A stretch of 64,000 bases of DNA from Myxocyprinus asiaticus (Eukaryota; Chordata; Actinopteri; Cypriniformes; Catostomidae): the NCBI RefSeq assembly GCF_019703515.2, contig NC_059346.1, forward strand, positions 17,739,501 to 17,803,500, given 5' to 3'. Positions within the stretch are counted from its first letter, which is position 1; the number at the start of each line of letters is the position of its first letter. The notes beneath the pieces were generated by a model, which saw nothing but the letters and a program-made list of their open reading frames with translations, ran no database searches and had not been told where the DNA came from. This document shows positions 11,562 through 22,504 of the stretch, piece by piece. The position numbers and the translations under genes are program-made.

Positions 11562-12846
11562 CAGGGTTCCCACGCATCATGGAAAACCTGGAAAACCTTG
11601 AATTTTGTAATGCGATTTACCAGTAATGGAAAGTTACCAAACATCCTGGAAAATGTGTTTAGTGCAACGTTATAATTAAACTGTATTACCGTACGATAAA
11701 GAAATCGTGGGACCGATCCGGACTCGGAATTGGATGTATTCTGTCATGAAAGCTATCGTCGCAAAATCATATTGTTTTAATTTGCGTTTGGTTGTGTATT
11801 GTGTCATTACTAGGAACAGATCACAAACTCTGCTCACCCGACATCATCTCAGCTCAGATCAATTGTTTTTGATATCATGCATTTTTCAAAACATAATTAT
11901 TTCCCTTAGCCACTTTAACTGAACATTAGCCAGTAAATTTTAATAAACGATCAGAATCTAAAAGCCTACTAGCTGCTCATTTGTGTGGTCAGAAAAGCTT
12001 CTCTTCTCACACAAATGAATGGCTGGCTAATATTAGATGCATTTACAACCATGCCAGTAACCACAGTACGTCAATGGGTGATCACCTGTAATTTACTTTC
12101 ACATTTCAGTAAAAGAATATTCTGGCTTAAAAACAACTTAAGCTCCATTGACAGCATCTGTGGCCTGCTGCTGTTCTGCTGATCACAGAAAATGTTGACT
12201 CTTCCCACAATTTGTCAGAAAAGAAATGCAAAATGCTTGTACGGTAATACACTTAAGTATTACCATAACCCTTACACAAAACAAATACATGTATTGAGCA
12301 TAAGACTGGTGTGATGAAATCGAAATATGAATGATATTGGAATACTCTTGTGTATGTAAATGCAGTCAGTTACTGAACCATTCGGCTGGTGATAAGGTTC
12401 AAAGCCAATCTTTTGTCGCCACCTTCTGGTGTAACAATATACAAAAGGTCTCTGAACAATCAACAAATCTGTTCACCAAAAAACGTCAGATTCCAAAGAT
12501 TCGAGTCACTGGAATGAATCAAAATTCCCATCAATCTTGCCTGTGCACAAAGCACAACCAGAGGTTGTGGAAGAATTTAAACAATTTTATAACTCTGATA
12601 ACAAACATATTATTTGTACTGAAGAGTTCATGTTACATTCATGATCAAGTGCACTTAAACCTATCAAGTGCCTCTCCTTTCTGCTAGGCTTCTATTCTAA
12701 GTGCTTTACTATAAAAAAGGTCAGATAGAGAAGAGTCAATGTTTGTTTTCTTTGGCAAAACAACAGCATGCCATAGATCCCCTAATATTAGAAGTATTGG
12801 TAACATAAAATGTTGGAAAAATGTCTTGGAAAGAGTGGGAACCCTG
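11562..12846. mobile_element. 1.29-kb DNA element with CAGGGTTCCCAC termini
   Basis: The left end reads cagggttcccacgcatcatggaa and the right end reads cttggaaagagtgggaaccctg, forming a 12-bp terminal inverted repeat with weaker similarity further in. No transposase domain can be read inside; open frames are below 120 codons and look random. The short CAGGG-type tip suggests a non-autonomous hAT-like element, but I cannot confirm a target duplication. Confidence 0.6.
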
Positions 12847-13756
12847 GATAACCTTAAGTAACCTGCTTCCATTAGTTGACTAACCCCTGACATTTCCTCA
12901 CCCCTCTTTCAAACTGTCTTAATTTTAGTCTTTTCTTTTTGTGGAATCTTCCGTTATTGATTTCAGCCTTCCTGTGAGCTGAAAACCAACATAAATTGCA
13001 TTAAAGTCTTAGTATTTATTGCATGATAGTGTCCTTTGTTTGATTAGTATTTATTATTCTTATTATTTTGAGAAATTTTACACAAAAAACAACCTCCCTT
13101 TTAAGAAACTTTTCAAAAGATTGAAGCATGCATGATTTTGTATCTGAAAAGAGGTAATGTGTCAGAATTGTACAAGAATTGTAGTTCTAATAAAAGTTTA
13201 TACCCCAAACACAACAGCCTCTGTGTATTTCTGTTTTTGTGATGTTTTTGTGCTGCTAAGTTATGCAGAATTTAATTGGCTGTTGCTAAAATTCATGGGG
13301 GCAGAGAGAACATTTTTATGTGTAGGCCCCCTCTCCCCTGGACCCAATGATTTAAAAGCTTCACACAATTTTAACACTCTTTTCAACTAAGCTGAATCTG
13401 AGCTTAGTTGTGCCAAACCCATCATTTACAATAAGTCTTAAGTGACCTGATTCCAGTCACTACTCTAATTTTCACAAAGTATGTAGTGACTGGAGTTTAT
13501 CTTTGCGTGGCATTATAGAGGAGGGGGACCCTTAGTCATGTCCCAGAGGAGAGGCCCCTTCATCACAGCCCTGTATAAGTCTAGAAGGCTTCTTATACCC
13601 TGCTGACCTTTTACATTTTCCAGAATTACTTAAATTAAGTACTTTTCTAATACTTGTCTAAATTATTAAGCAAAACTGTAATGGTCCACCTTACAGACCA
13701 GTGGAGCTTTTACTCTGTGCAGTTACTTGATATTTTATCTATATTTTTGACTATTA
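12847..13756. other. atrx intron, no feature recognised
   Basis: This AT-rich stretch between two mobile elements has no recognisable exon or RNA gene. The 77-codon frame at 13157-13390 has no identifiable domain. Confidence 0.6.
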
Positions 13757-14225
13757 TACACTCACTGAGCACATTATTAAGAACACTATGGTCCTAATAA
13801 AGTGCCTGACGTGGACTTCTACTGTTGTAGCCCATCCGCCTCAAGGTTCGATGTGTTTGGCTCACTACAATTGTACAGAGTGGTTATCTGAGTTACCATA
13901 GCCTTTCTGTCAGCTCAAATCAGTCTGGCCATTCTCAGTTGACCTCTCTCATCATCATGGTGTTTCCATCCACAGAACTGCCACTCGCTGAATGTTTTTT
14001 TTTTTTTTTTTTGGTTTTTGGCACCGTTCTGAGTAAACTAGAGACTTGTGTGTGAAAATCCCAGGAGATCGGCAGTTACAGAAATACTCAAACCAGCCCG
14101 TCTGGCACCAACAATCATGACACGTTGAAATCACTGAGATCACATTTATCAACCATCAGAATGGGGGAAAATCGTATTAATAAGTAGTTGTACAGGTGTT
14201 CCTAATAAAGTGCTCAGTGAGTGTA
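13757..14225. mobile_element. MITE with TACACTCACTGAGCAC ends
   Basis: Left end tacactcactgagcacatta and right end agtgctcagtgagtgta are inverted repeats of about 30 bp, also matching at ttattaa/ttaggaacac. The inside has no open frame with transposase character. A diverged partial copy, containing the same gagatc(g/a)gcagttacagaaat and gtctggcaccaacaatc blocks, lies at about 34142-34502. Confidence 0.85.
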
Positions 14226-14233
14226 TATCATTA

Positions 14234-16033
14234 GGGGTGGGTAAAACTATCGATTTTTCCGATGCATCACAATCTTTATTTGAACTAAATATCGATACTT
14301 AAATCCCAAGATGGATGTTTTACTGTATGCGTAGCGCAGCCCTCCACTACAATGAGAGGAAATCACCAATCAACCAAATTTCACGCTATGCAACAAAAAT
14401 TTATATATTTGGCAACTGGCTGGTAAATGTTTAGATTTCACTTATCAGTGAAATAATTGTGTAGCATAGTGGTGGAGTATTCGGCAGCGAGATTGAGAGT
14501 AAAAGTATCATCTATTTAATGTTTGTCCAAAGACTAGATACACGTGACACATTTGCCAATGAATAATGTCCCTTAATGCCCTTTCTGTTCTTAACAGTCA
14601 GTTGTTGATCATAAACAACAAAAAAAGAAACATTAAATTCTAATCAGGCATAGCACAGATGAGTTAAAACCATTCCAGCCTCTCTCGTTAACATGCACTT
14701 ATTTAAAGACATTGTTTACAGAAATCCAGGCTTCCCTTAAAGGTGCAGTATGTAACAATTTTCATATAATATTCGGCTCTTTTTTTTTTTTTTGCCAGTG
14801 TGTGAACGGCTTGTTACGCAACTTAAAAAATGAGCCCTTCCCGGACTTCCTAGGTTGCCTATTAAAGCTTGTAGACTGATTTTCATGCGAAGAGAGCGGG
14901 TCGCTTTTGCCGGGAAAATCCAAAGGATGTGGCGTTTATACACGCTCCCAAGAGCCTTCTACTGAATCCCGTCTGGCTAAGCGGGAACGTGTTGTGATCT
15001 AGCTAAAACTAGAGTGAACATCGGCAGGACATTTGATTCCTGGAGGGACCATCGTTCATTTTGGGGGATCAAAACCGACCCTGAATTGGCATTCTTCTTA
15101 TTGGACAGGTAAGCTTACATAACTGCAAAGCATGTGAAATATGGTGCCATAAGGATTGATCTGTGTAATTTTAGCTAACTTGATCTTGCCTGCTAACGCT
15201 GATGAATTGCAAGCTACCTTGCTTAGTAACTTTCAAATAATTTCAACGATCTTCTCTTTATACTTTGTCAGGTATACAGGATCAATTTAAGCAAATACGC
15301 TTGTTTCTTGATCGTAGTACAACATATGACATACAAAACATACAATAGTGCAACATAACAGTGTATCAGTATATCATGTTTGGTGATGAGTAGTTTTAGT
15401 TTAGTCTCAAAGTTTGTAGTAAAACAATCATAACTGTGTAATTTTAATTATGCTACCTCATCTGTCAGCATGATGCCAGTGAATCACGTTCAGTCTCTTT
15501 GTACCTTACGTCATTGTTTTGGCCGATGCTAGCTTGCATCCCTATGGAGTGTGTGCACGAGCAACAAGTAGCTGGTTGCAGTTCACTTAACGGCCACAGG
15601 TGTCATTAATAACCAGGGTTTCTGAATCTTACATACTGCACCTTTAAAGAGAGTACCAGGTTTTAGCACATGTTCAACAAATCAATGTAAATACCTGTAA
15701 ATAGTACAAATTATGCAATTAAACAATACAAAATTAAAATATAATATATGCAATATAATATTATATTTATTGATTAAATACTTTGTTCATTTTTTAAAAA
15801 GCTCAAATGTGACCAAAATGATGAAAAACTAATAAAATATAATTATTAAAATTAATATTTTCATATTGTACCTAATTAGAAGGTCCCCTGTATTATTCAC
15901 AGAATTAGCTGTGAGATACTTTATTTCATATGTAAGCAAAAGAGACATATACCCATATGAATCAATATCGAATCGGAATTGAATCGAATCAAGAGCTTGT
16001 GAATTGGAATCAAAATCTGTATCAATACCCATT
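14234..16033. mobile_element. Composite: degenerate element interrupted by a TTAA MITE
   Basis: The left end (ggggtgggtaaaactatcga) and the right end (read on minus, gaatgggtattgatacagatt) form a loose inverted pair of the ATCGAT-rich hAT-like type common in fish. The middle, 14737-15647, is a separate MITE (listed separately). The outer boundaries are approximate. Confidence 0.5.
14737..15647. mobile_element. TTAA-flanked MITE, 911 bp
   Basis: The ends read TTAA-aggtgcagtatgtaa and ttacatactgcacct-TTAA, that is a 15-bp inverted repeat inside a TTAA duplication. TTAA duplication is the hallmark of piggyBac-type transposition. No transposase is encoded. A shorter relative with near-identical tips lies at 27877-28323. 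It sits inside the older element at 14234-16033. Confidence 0.75.
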
Positions 16034-16336
16034 CTTATCATTATATATATTGTTTATATTCATATATAATTTTATATCCTTTATAAATATATAATGGCAA
16101 AACAGAATATAAACTGCTGCTTCCTCTTAATTATTTCTGCGTAACAAAAATATGCAGTGAACTTGTTGTGAAAGAGGTGGAATGAAGCTGCATCATTTAG
16201 TGAACCTAGTGAATCAATCTGGTGCTCACCTCACATTCTCTCCCTCTTTGTTTTTTTTTGTTGTTGTTTTTTTTCCCCTCCTTACCACCACCCTATTTTC
16301 CCTTTCTTGCCTTATCCCTTCACTTGTTCTGTAAAG

Positions 16337-16485
16337 AATTGCAAGGCAGATTCTGCTGGCTCAAATCAGAGGTGATCTCTCCTCAGCATCTGTACTGGAC
16401 ATCAGCTCTGATGAGCAGTCAGAAAGCACAAGAGGAGAGAAGAAGAAAAGCGAGAGAGTGACACCTGACATAACAGCCAAGGAAG
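16337..16485 (+). CDS. atrx: atrx linker exon (RIARQILL segment)
   Basis: The exon runs from after gtaaag to before gtgagtg and is open throughout. It completes an Arg codon started at 10086-10087 and reads I-A-R-Q-I-L-L-A-Q-I-R-G-D-L-S-S, then DISSDEQSES and a Lys/Glu-rich tail. Known ATRX proteins carry a closely similar segment at this place, upstream of the ATPase. It ends with one spare base, which the exon at 17073 completes to Asp. Confidence 0.8.
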
Positions 16486-17072
16486 GTGAGTGATGGCCAG
16501 TACCACTGTAACCATGGGGAAAGCACCTTGGAAACCTTCTCTGGCATATATCCTTGCACCATTTTATCGGTTCTCTCCAATGAATAACCTTCCAAAACCG
16601 CATCTGTTGCTGATCTAACAACAATAGGTTTTTAATTATAAGTTCATTTGTGCCATGATCAAATGCCTAAAGGATTGTTAATGTAAAATATTACTATTTT
16701 AGTGGTTATACTGTTTATTAGAGATGAACCAATATGGTTTTTGACCACAGAACTGATTTTTAATTACAGTTTTATTTCTGCATTTTGACACCTTCAAAAC
16801 TAAGTAATAGATTACGACAATAACAACATGTGCCTTATGAATATTTTATATTATTGTTAATAAATCAATTCAATCATGACAAAGTGGAATGTTTCCAAAG
16901 GGAGATCTGGAACAGGATTTTGCCATTTATCAGTAGACCCAATATTAAGAAACCTATAACCAATACAATAGAAGTGAATATCAGTACACCATATTGGACA
17001 AGCTGATTACTGGTCTATCACTACTGTTTATGTGGTATTATTACATGAGTCCAAATAGGTTTTTTTCCGCAG

Positions 17073-17210
17073 ACAATGATGGTTCAGAATCCAGTGGGAT
17101 GCAGACAGTGTCACGTCACAGTCACACTCCTACAACACTGTCTTAACTTATCAGAGGCAGAAACAAAAGATCAGAAGCAAGGAGAAAAGATGAAGAAAAA
17201 GAAGCAGAGA
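17073..17210 (+). pseudogene. atrx: atrx linker exon, frameshifted
   Basis: The exon begins after ccgcag and reads D-N-D-G-S-E-S-S-G in phase with 16485, reaching an in-frame TAA at about 17144. The ATRX-like continuation (TLLQHCLNLSEAET, then a Lys/Glu-rich run) is in another frame, as if one or two bases were lost near 17100-17125. No clear donor is seen at the right edge, so the end is approximate. Confidence 0.6.
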
Positions 17211-17394
17211 GAAAGAGATATGCAAGATTTAGGATATGCTATTTGTGAGTTAAAATTCTTTGAAAAGGATGAGTGTGCTAAGTTTTATGTATTCACTCTT
17301 GAATTTTACTCTTTAAAAGTACCTGATGTTATTTTATGATTCCTTTTGTCAGTCTTGGCATGATTTTAATGTTAATTTTATCCTTGTGAGCAGT

Positions 17395-17452
17395 GATGAA
17401 TCATCCAACTCAGCCCTGAGTGAGGAACTCCAATCAGAGCCAATCAGAAGCT
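17395..17452 (+). pseudogene. atrx: Possible atrx acidic linker remnant
   Basis: After gtgagcag, one frame reads S-D-E-S-S-N-S-A-L-S-E-E-L-Q-S-E-P-I-R-S before a TGA. It resembles the Ser/Glu repeats in the ATRX linker. The segment is short and low in complexity, so the identification rests on position. A second Arg/Ser-rich piece at about 17619-17690 after ttttgtag may be another remnant. Confidence 0.35.
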
Positions 17453-17803
17453 GAGGAAATGGGGTAAAGTAGTCCGTGATGACATGAGTCATTCCAGGAA
17501 CACAGGCTGTCAATCATCAGCTGTCATCTGATCTTGAAAATAGCACATTTTCAATTACTACTGTATGGTGGTAATTCATTTTCTGTCACATTTTTCTATA
17601 AATATTATTTATTTTGTAGGTCTCGGTCACCCTCTCGTAGTAAGAAGCTGCAGAGCCCATCACATTCACCCAATGGGTCTGCCATTGCTAATGTGTGTTT
17701 ATACACCCTTCTTTGTCATATATGATGTGAATGTGAATCCTTTAATAAATGACCCCTTTTTTATGTCTGAAAGATGTAGAATGTTGTCTCACCAAATACT
17801 CAG

Positions 17804-17941
17804 GAGTGTTTGAAGAGCACCCCTCATGGGAGGAGGCAGATCAGAAGGCTTCTGGAGGTGGATCAGCTGGCCCGGGAGACACAGTGTTCTAAGAGAGGAA
17901 GAGGAGTGCAGGAAAAGATTAGCGGAGAGAGAAAAACAGAA
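17804..17941 (+). pseudogene. atrx: atrx pre-helicase exon, frameshifted
   Basis: After actcag the frame E-C-L-K-S-T-P-H-G-R-R-Q-I-R-R-L-L-E-V-D-Q-L-A-R-E-T-Q matches the basic segment just before the ATRX ATPase (G-R-K-K-I-R-K-I-L type). The next ATRX-like residues (V-L-R-E-E-E-E-C-R-K-R-L-A-E-R-E-K-Q) are in a different frame, with the shift at about 17888-17892. No GT donor follows the last matching codon, so splicing may also be lost. Confidence 0.75.
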
Positions 17942-18009
17942 ACCGGAAACTATAAACTAAACTAAAAACAGAAAGTGTCAATTTACCAACTACATAATCT
18001 AAATAATCT

Positions 18010-18199
18010 GTAGTAGTTTTGGCATAGTGGGCTAAAGCAAATAACTGGTAATCAGAAGGTTGCCGGTTCGATCCCCACAGCCACCACCATTGTGTCCTTA
18101 ACTCAAGGTTTCTCTGGGGGGATTGTCCCTGTAATAAGTGTACTGTAAGTCGCTTTGGATAAAAGCGTCTGCCAAATGCATAAATGTAAATGTAAATAA
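18010..18199 (+). mobile_element. tRNA-derived SINE
   Basis: The head carries a Pol III A-box-like stretch (tttggcatagtgggctaaag) and a B box ggttcgatcc at 18065-18074. The tail has the fish SINE signature taagtcgctttggataaaag, followed by gcgtctgccaaatg and a short AAATGT repeat. Length and layout fit a complete short SINE. Confidence 0.85.
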
Positions 18200-19466
18200 T
18201 CTCTAGGACATTCTGTTGTATTTAGCAAATGTTAACTTTATCTTTAATATTGTTTAATGGCATGCTTTTAAACCTAAATTATGAATTGGTGTTGTCTATT
18301 TATTTTTGATCTCCACTTCTTTAAGTTATCATAATAGTGGAGAGACCAGCTCAAAACTTCACCCCACTGGTTCTTGAGCAAGATGATGTAACGTGCAAGC
18401 CTTTGGTGCAAGTGCACATGCACTTTCTGAGCAAACTCAAACCGCACCAGCGAGAGAGTGAAGAAAATATTTTCAAACTAAAGTCCTATATTTATTGAGA
18501 TGGCAATGTTTCAGTCTTAAATCAGGGCCATTTCTAAGCAAATGGGGCCCTAAACGAAGTCCTACTTGCCCCACAAATTTGAATATATGAACTTAAAATG
18601 TTTATATATTATTTACGCAAAAAATTTAACAATAAAGTACTTGTAGATGCGATTCATGATGACGAAAAGCCCTTTGAATCACATTTAGCTACAACTCTCT
18701 CCTTGCAGTTACATTCTCCCTTCCCTCTTGGGCCACAAGGGGGCCCCTCATTGAGCCATAACAGCTGCCTGAGTCTTAATTGCAGCTTTTAGTATATTTA
18801 AAAATAAAATAAAACATTTCTAAAAAATAAAAGCCCCCTTAGCAGCCATTTATACCATTTACGACTAGAAACGGCCCTCCTTACAATCTTTTGCAGGCAT
18901 TTAAAGGTTTTTGGTTGTCACCTACCCTTTTGCTTTAGGCCTTGTTTTGTTTGGCAACTCTTTCCTTTTGACAGTATTTTATTTTCTGCTGGTAAATGCC
19001 TGACAAAAGTGGCATATATAAAATGAGTTTCTCAATAAATATAGGAATTTTTGCAAGCTACAGCAGTGTACAATAATTCTTAGTTTCTTTGTACTTGTGT
19101 CCATTGCTCCTGCCTGCAAACAATAAGGTGTGCCAGGGTTGTTTCTTTTTTGACAGACTTTTTCTTTTTTATAAATATATTAAAATAGCAGCTTAAATTC
19201 AATTAAACAACATCTTGCAACTTTGTGATGATGAACAAATAATCAGGAAAATCCAGCCATTTCTGAAATCTCTCTACAAATAAAATATATTATAACTTGT
19301 AATAGATGAGTTGGGATTTGACAAATCCCAGCAGGAACAGCCCAAGCATACTTTTATCAAAATGTTTTCTCATCCTACACATGTCAGAGAAGCACTTACT
19401 GACTTCACAGAGCAAAATTTTAAACATCAAAAAGCCACCTAACATTTCCTTTTTATCGTTGGTGTA
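18200..19466. other. Intronic DNA, nothing recognised
   Basis: Within the presumptive atrx intron. No exon matching the ATRX ATP-binding region, no RNA gene and no clear repeat boundary were seen on either strand. Confidence 0.55.
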
Positions 19467-20937
19467 CAGTGCATTCAGAAAGTATTCAGACCCCTTAATT
19501 TTTTCCACATTTGGGGTTGCAGCTTTATGCTAATGCTTGAAATATTTTTTCACATCAAACTTTGCAAATTTATTAAAAAAGAAAAAACTGAAATATCACA
19601 TTGACAAGTATTCAGACCCTTAACTCAGTACTTAGTTGAAGCACCTTTGGCAGTGATTACAGCCTCAAGTCTTTTTGGGTACGATGCGACAAGCTTTGCA
19701 CACTCGAATTTGGGGATTTTCTGCGATTCTTCTCTGCAGATCCTCTCATGCTCTGTCAAGTTGGATGGGGACTGTCGGCGGACAGCCAGTTTCAGGTCTC
19801 TCCAGAGATGTTCGATTGGGTTCAAGTCCGGGCTCTGGCTGGGCCACTCAAGGACATTCACAGAGCTGTCCCTAAGCCACTCTTGCATTGTCTTGGCTGT
19901 GTGCTTAGGGTCATTGTCCTGTTGGAAGGTGAACCTTCAGCCCAGTCTGAGGTCCTGAGCTCTCTGGACCAGGTTTTCATTAAGGATATCTCTGTATTTT
20001 GCTGCATTCAGCTTTCCTTCAACCCTGACCAGTCCCCCAGTCCCTGCCGCTGAAAAACACCCCCACATCATGATGCTATCACAACCATGCTTCACTGTTG
20101 GGATGGTATTGCACAAGTGATGAGCGGTGCCTGGTTTCCTCCAGATAATAACACTTGGAATCGAGGCCAAACAGTTCAGTCTTCATTTCATCACAGTCTG
20201 AGAGTCCTTTAGGTGCTTTTTTGCTAAATCCAAGCAAGCTTTCATGAGGCTTCCGTCTGGCCACTCTGCCATAAAGCCCAGATCGGTGGAGTGTTGCAGT
20301 GATGGTTGTCTTTCTGCAAGTTTCTCCCATCTCCACACAATCTCTGGAGCTCAACCAGAGTGACCATCGGGTTCTTAGTCACCTCTCTTACCAAGGTCCT
20401 TGCTCTAGGAAGACACCTGGTTGTTCCAAACTTCTTCCATTTAAGAATTATGGATGCCACTGTGCTCTTGGAAACCTTCAATGTAGCCAAAATATTTTGT
20501 AGCCTTCCCCAGATCTGTGCCTCAATACAATCCTATCTCTGAGCTCTGCAGGCAGTTCCTTTGACCTCATGGCTTGGTTTTTGCTCTGATATTTTCAGCT
20601 GCGAAACCTTATATAGACAGGTGTGTGCCTTTCCAGCTCATGTCCAATCAATTGAATTTGCCACAGGTGGAAACTAATCAAAGTGTACAAACATCTAAAA
20701 GATGATCCAGAGAAATGGGATGCACATGAGTTAAATTTCAAGTGTCATAGCAAATGGTATGAATACTTATGTCAATGTGGTATTTCAGTTTTTTCTTTTT
20801 AAACGTTTGCAAAGTTATCAAAAATCTGGTTTTTGCTTTGCCATTATGGGGTATGTAGATTGATGTGACAAAAAATTATTTAAAGCATTTTAGCATAAGG
20901 CTGCAACATAAAGTCTGAATACTTTCTGAATGCACTG
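19467..20937 (-). mobile_element. Tc1-like transposon (CAGTGCATTC family), minus strand
   Basis: Both ends are present: cagtgcattcagaaagtatt at the left and its complement ending gaatgcactg at the right. TA precedes the left end. The transposase relic reads on minus from a start at 20570 to a stop at about 19625. It has HTH PKSTVASIILKWK-like residues and a C-terminal [15 protein letters not shown] block, broken into at least four frames. It is the same family as 4800-6365 but opposite in orientation, and better preserved at its ends. Confidence 0.92.
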
Positions 20938-21370
20938 TGTATAATAGGATCTCCTGTATGAAGTCTTACTAATGACTTGGCTATGTCCACACTAACATGT
21001 TTTTCATTGAAAACTGTTTTCCGTTTCCTAATGTCATCGTTTTCCAAAGCATGCTGTACTCTAGTGTTTTCAAAATCTCCAGAAAATGCTGTTCCAAGGT
21101 GCACGAGAGCCGTAAACTAAGCAAAATCAGTGCATTTTTAATCAAAAATGCATTCATGTGGTCATGGCCTTAGTCATTATGAAATCAGTGATATTATAGG
21201 AATGAGTTTGGTGAGAAAATGCAACCACATATTTATATGTTCTTCACATAAATAATCACATGGGTCTAATCAGGAAGCCATTTATGTGACTCAGTGAATG
21301 TTAGTGTGTAGTGGAGATGGTTATAGTGTGTATAATTAAGTGTGTGCTCGTGTGTTTAGGTGTTCAGGGT

Positions 21371-21456
21371 TCTGGTTGTGTGTCCACTCGACACAGTGCT
21401 GAACTGGAGGAGTGAGTTTGACCAGTGGCAGAGGGGCTTAAAACCCCACACACTAA
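21371..21456 (+). pseudogene. atrx: atrx helicase exon remnant (motif Ia region)
   Basis: After gttcag one frame reads V-L-V-V-C-P-L-D-T-V-L-N-W-R-S-E-F-D-Q-W-Q-R-G-L-K, a close match to the ATRX segment after the ATP-binding motif (VVCPLNTxLNW...EFEKWQEGLK). A plausible GTCAGT donor follows. The exons that should flank it, with the Walker A and DEAH-like motifs, were not found. Boundaries are approximate. Confidence 0.7.
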
Positions 21457-22504
21457 GGGTCAGTTAGTCTCACTCTCTGTCACTCTAAGACTAAAGACTT
21501 TTATTTGTTTGGCGATCTTAGTGATATTTTTGCTTAAATTAGGAGATTTTTTCAGCATTTAGTATGTCTTTTGGCTGCATGTAATTTTAGATGTTTGTCG
21601 TATTGGATGGGGATAGTTCACCCAAAAAGGAAACTGTTTTCTTTTTCTGATTAACAGTTTTTATTGATTCATTCAGTTGACAGAGAAGAGCAAAACATAT
21701 ATTCACAGAATCAACATTTAACCCCCACTATTACCCCTCCCCCTGCCAATCACCTACCCCACCCTGAACCTCAACAAACATCCCTTGTTCACAAATGAAT
21801 ATAAAAAATAAGAATTATAATAATAATCACACACATTTAAAACTATACGTCTCTCTCCACTGCCCCTCCCTGAGAGCCCTCCAAGAAGGCCAAATAGCTG
21901 CCCCATTTCCCATCAAATTAAAGTTCCCCAGCATTCTACATGACATTTCCTCAAATGCCGCCACCCTCCCCATCTCTGTGCACCACTCTTGAAATGAGGG
22001 TGCTCCAGCCGACTTCAATCCTCTTAGAACAATCTGTCTGCCGATCGTAACACTGGCTAGGACCCAATTTTTTTGCGTGTTTATCCCCTATATTAATGAC
22101 CGCCCCATGCTTCTCCCAAAAATAGTACAGAGCAGATGGCCAGAACCAGGGAGGGGGTCTCTCAGGTGGAAGTGACCAATGAGCCAAATGTCAGAGACCG
22201 ATTGCATAATAATAAAACAATCTTGGGTAGGCCTAGCCTACCTTTGTCAGTCGGCTTATGCAACTTACTGAAATGTAATCTGGGACATTTACCATTCCAA
22301 ATGAAGGACTTCGCTATGCTATTAAATTGCTTGAAATAAGAGAGAATAGAATTTTGGTATATAATTCATTTTAATAACATTAACCTTCTCAATCATAGAT
22401 AAATGTAATGAAGCCCACCTACCCACATCGCTTGAAAACCTTTTTATTAAGGGGTCAAAATTAACTATATAATATATAACTAAATATAAATAAATCGCAC
22501 AAAT

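Noticed and set aside
18060..18080. B-box-like sequence as a tRNA gene
   Set aside because: No cloverleaf can be built, and the tail is the standard SINE tail, so it is a SINE.
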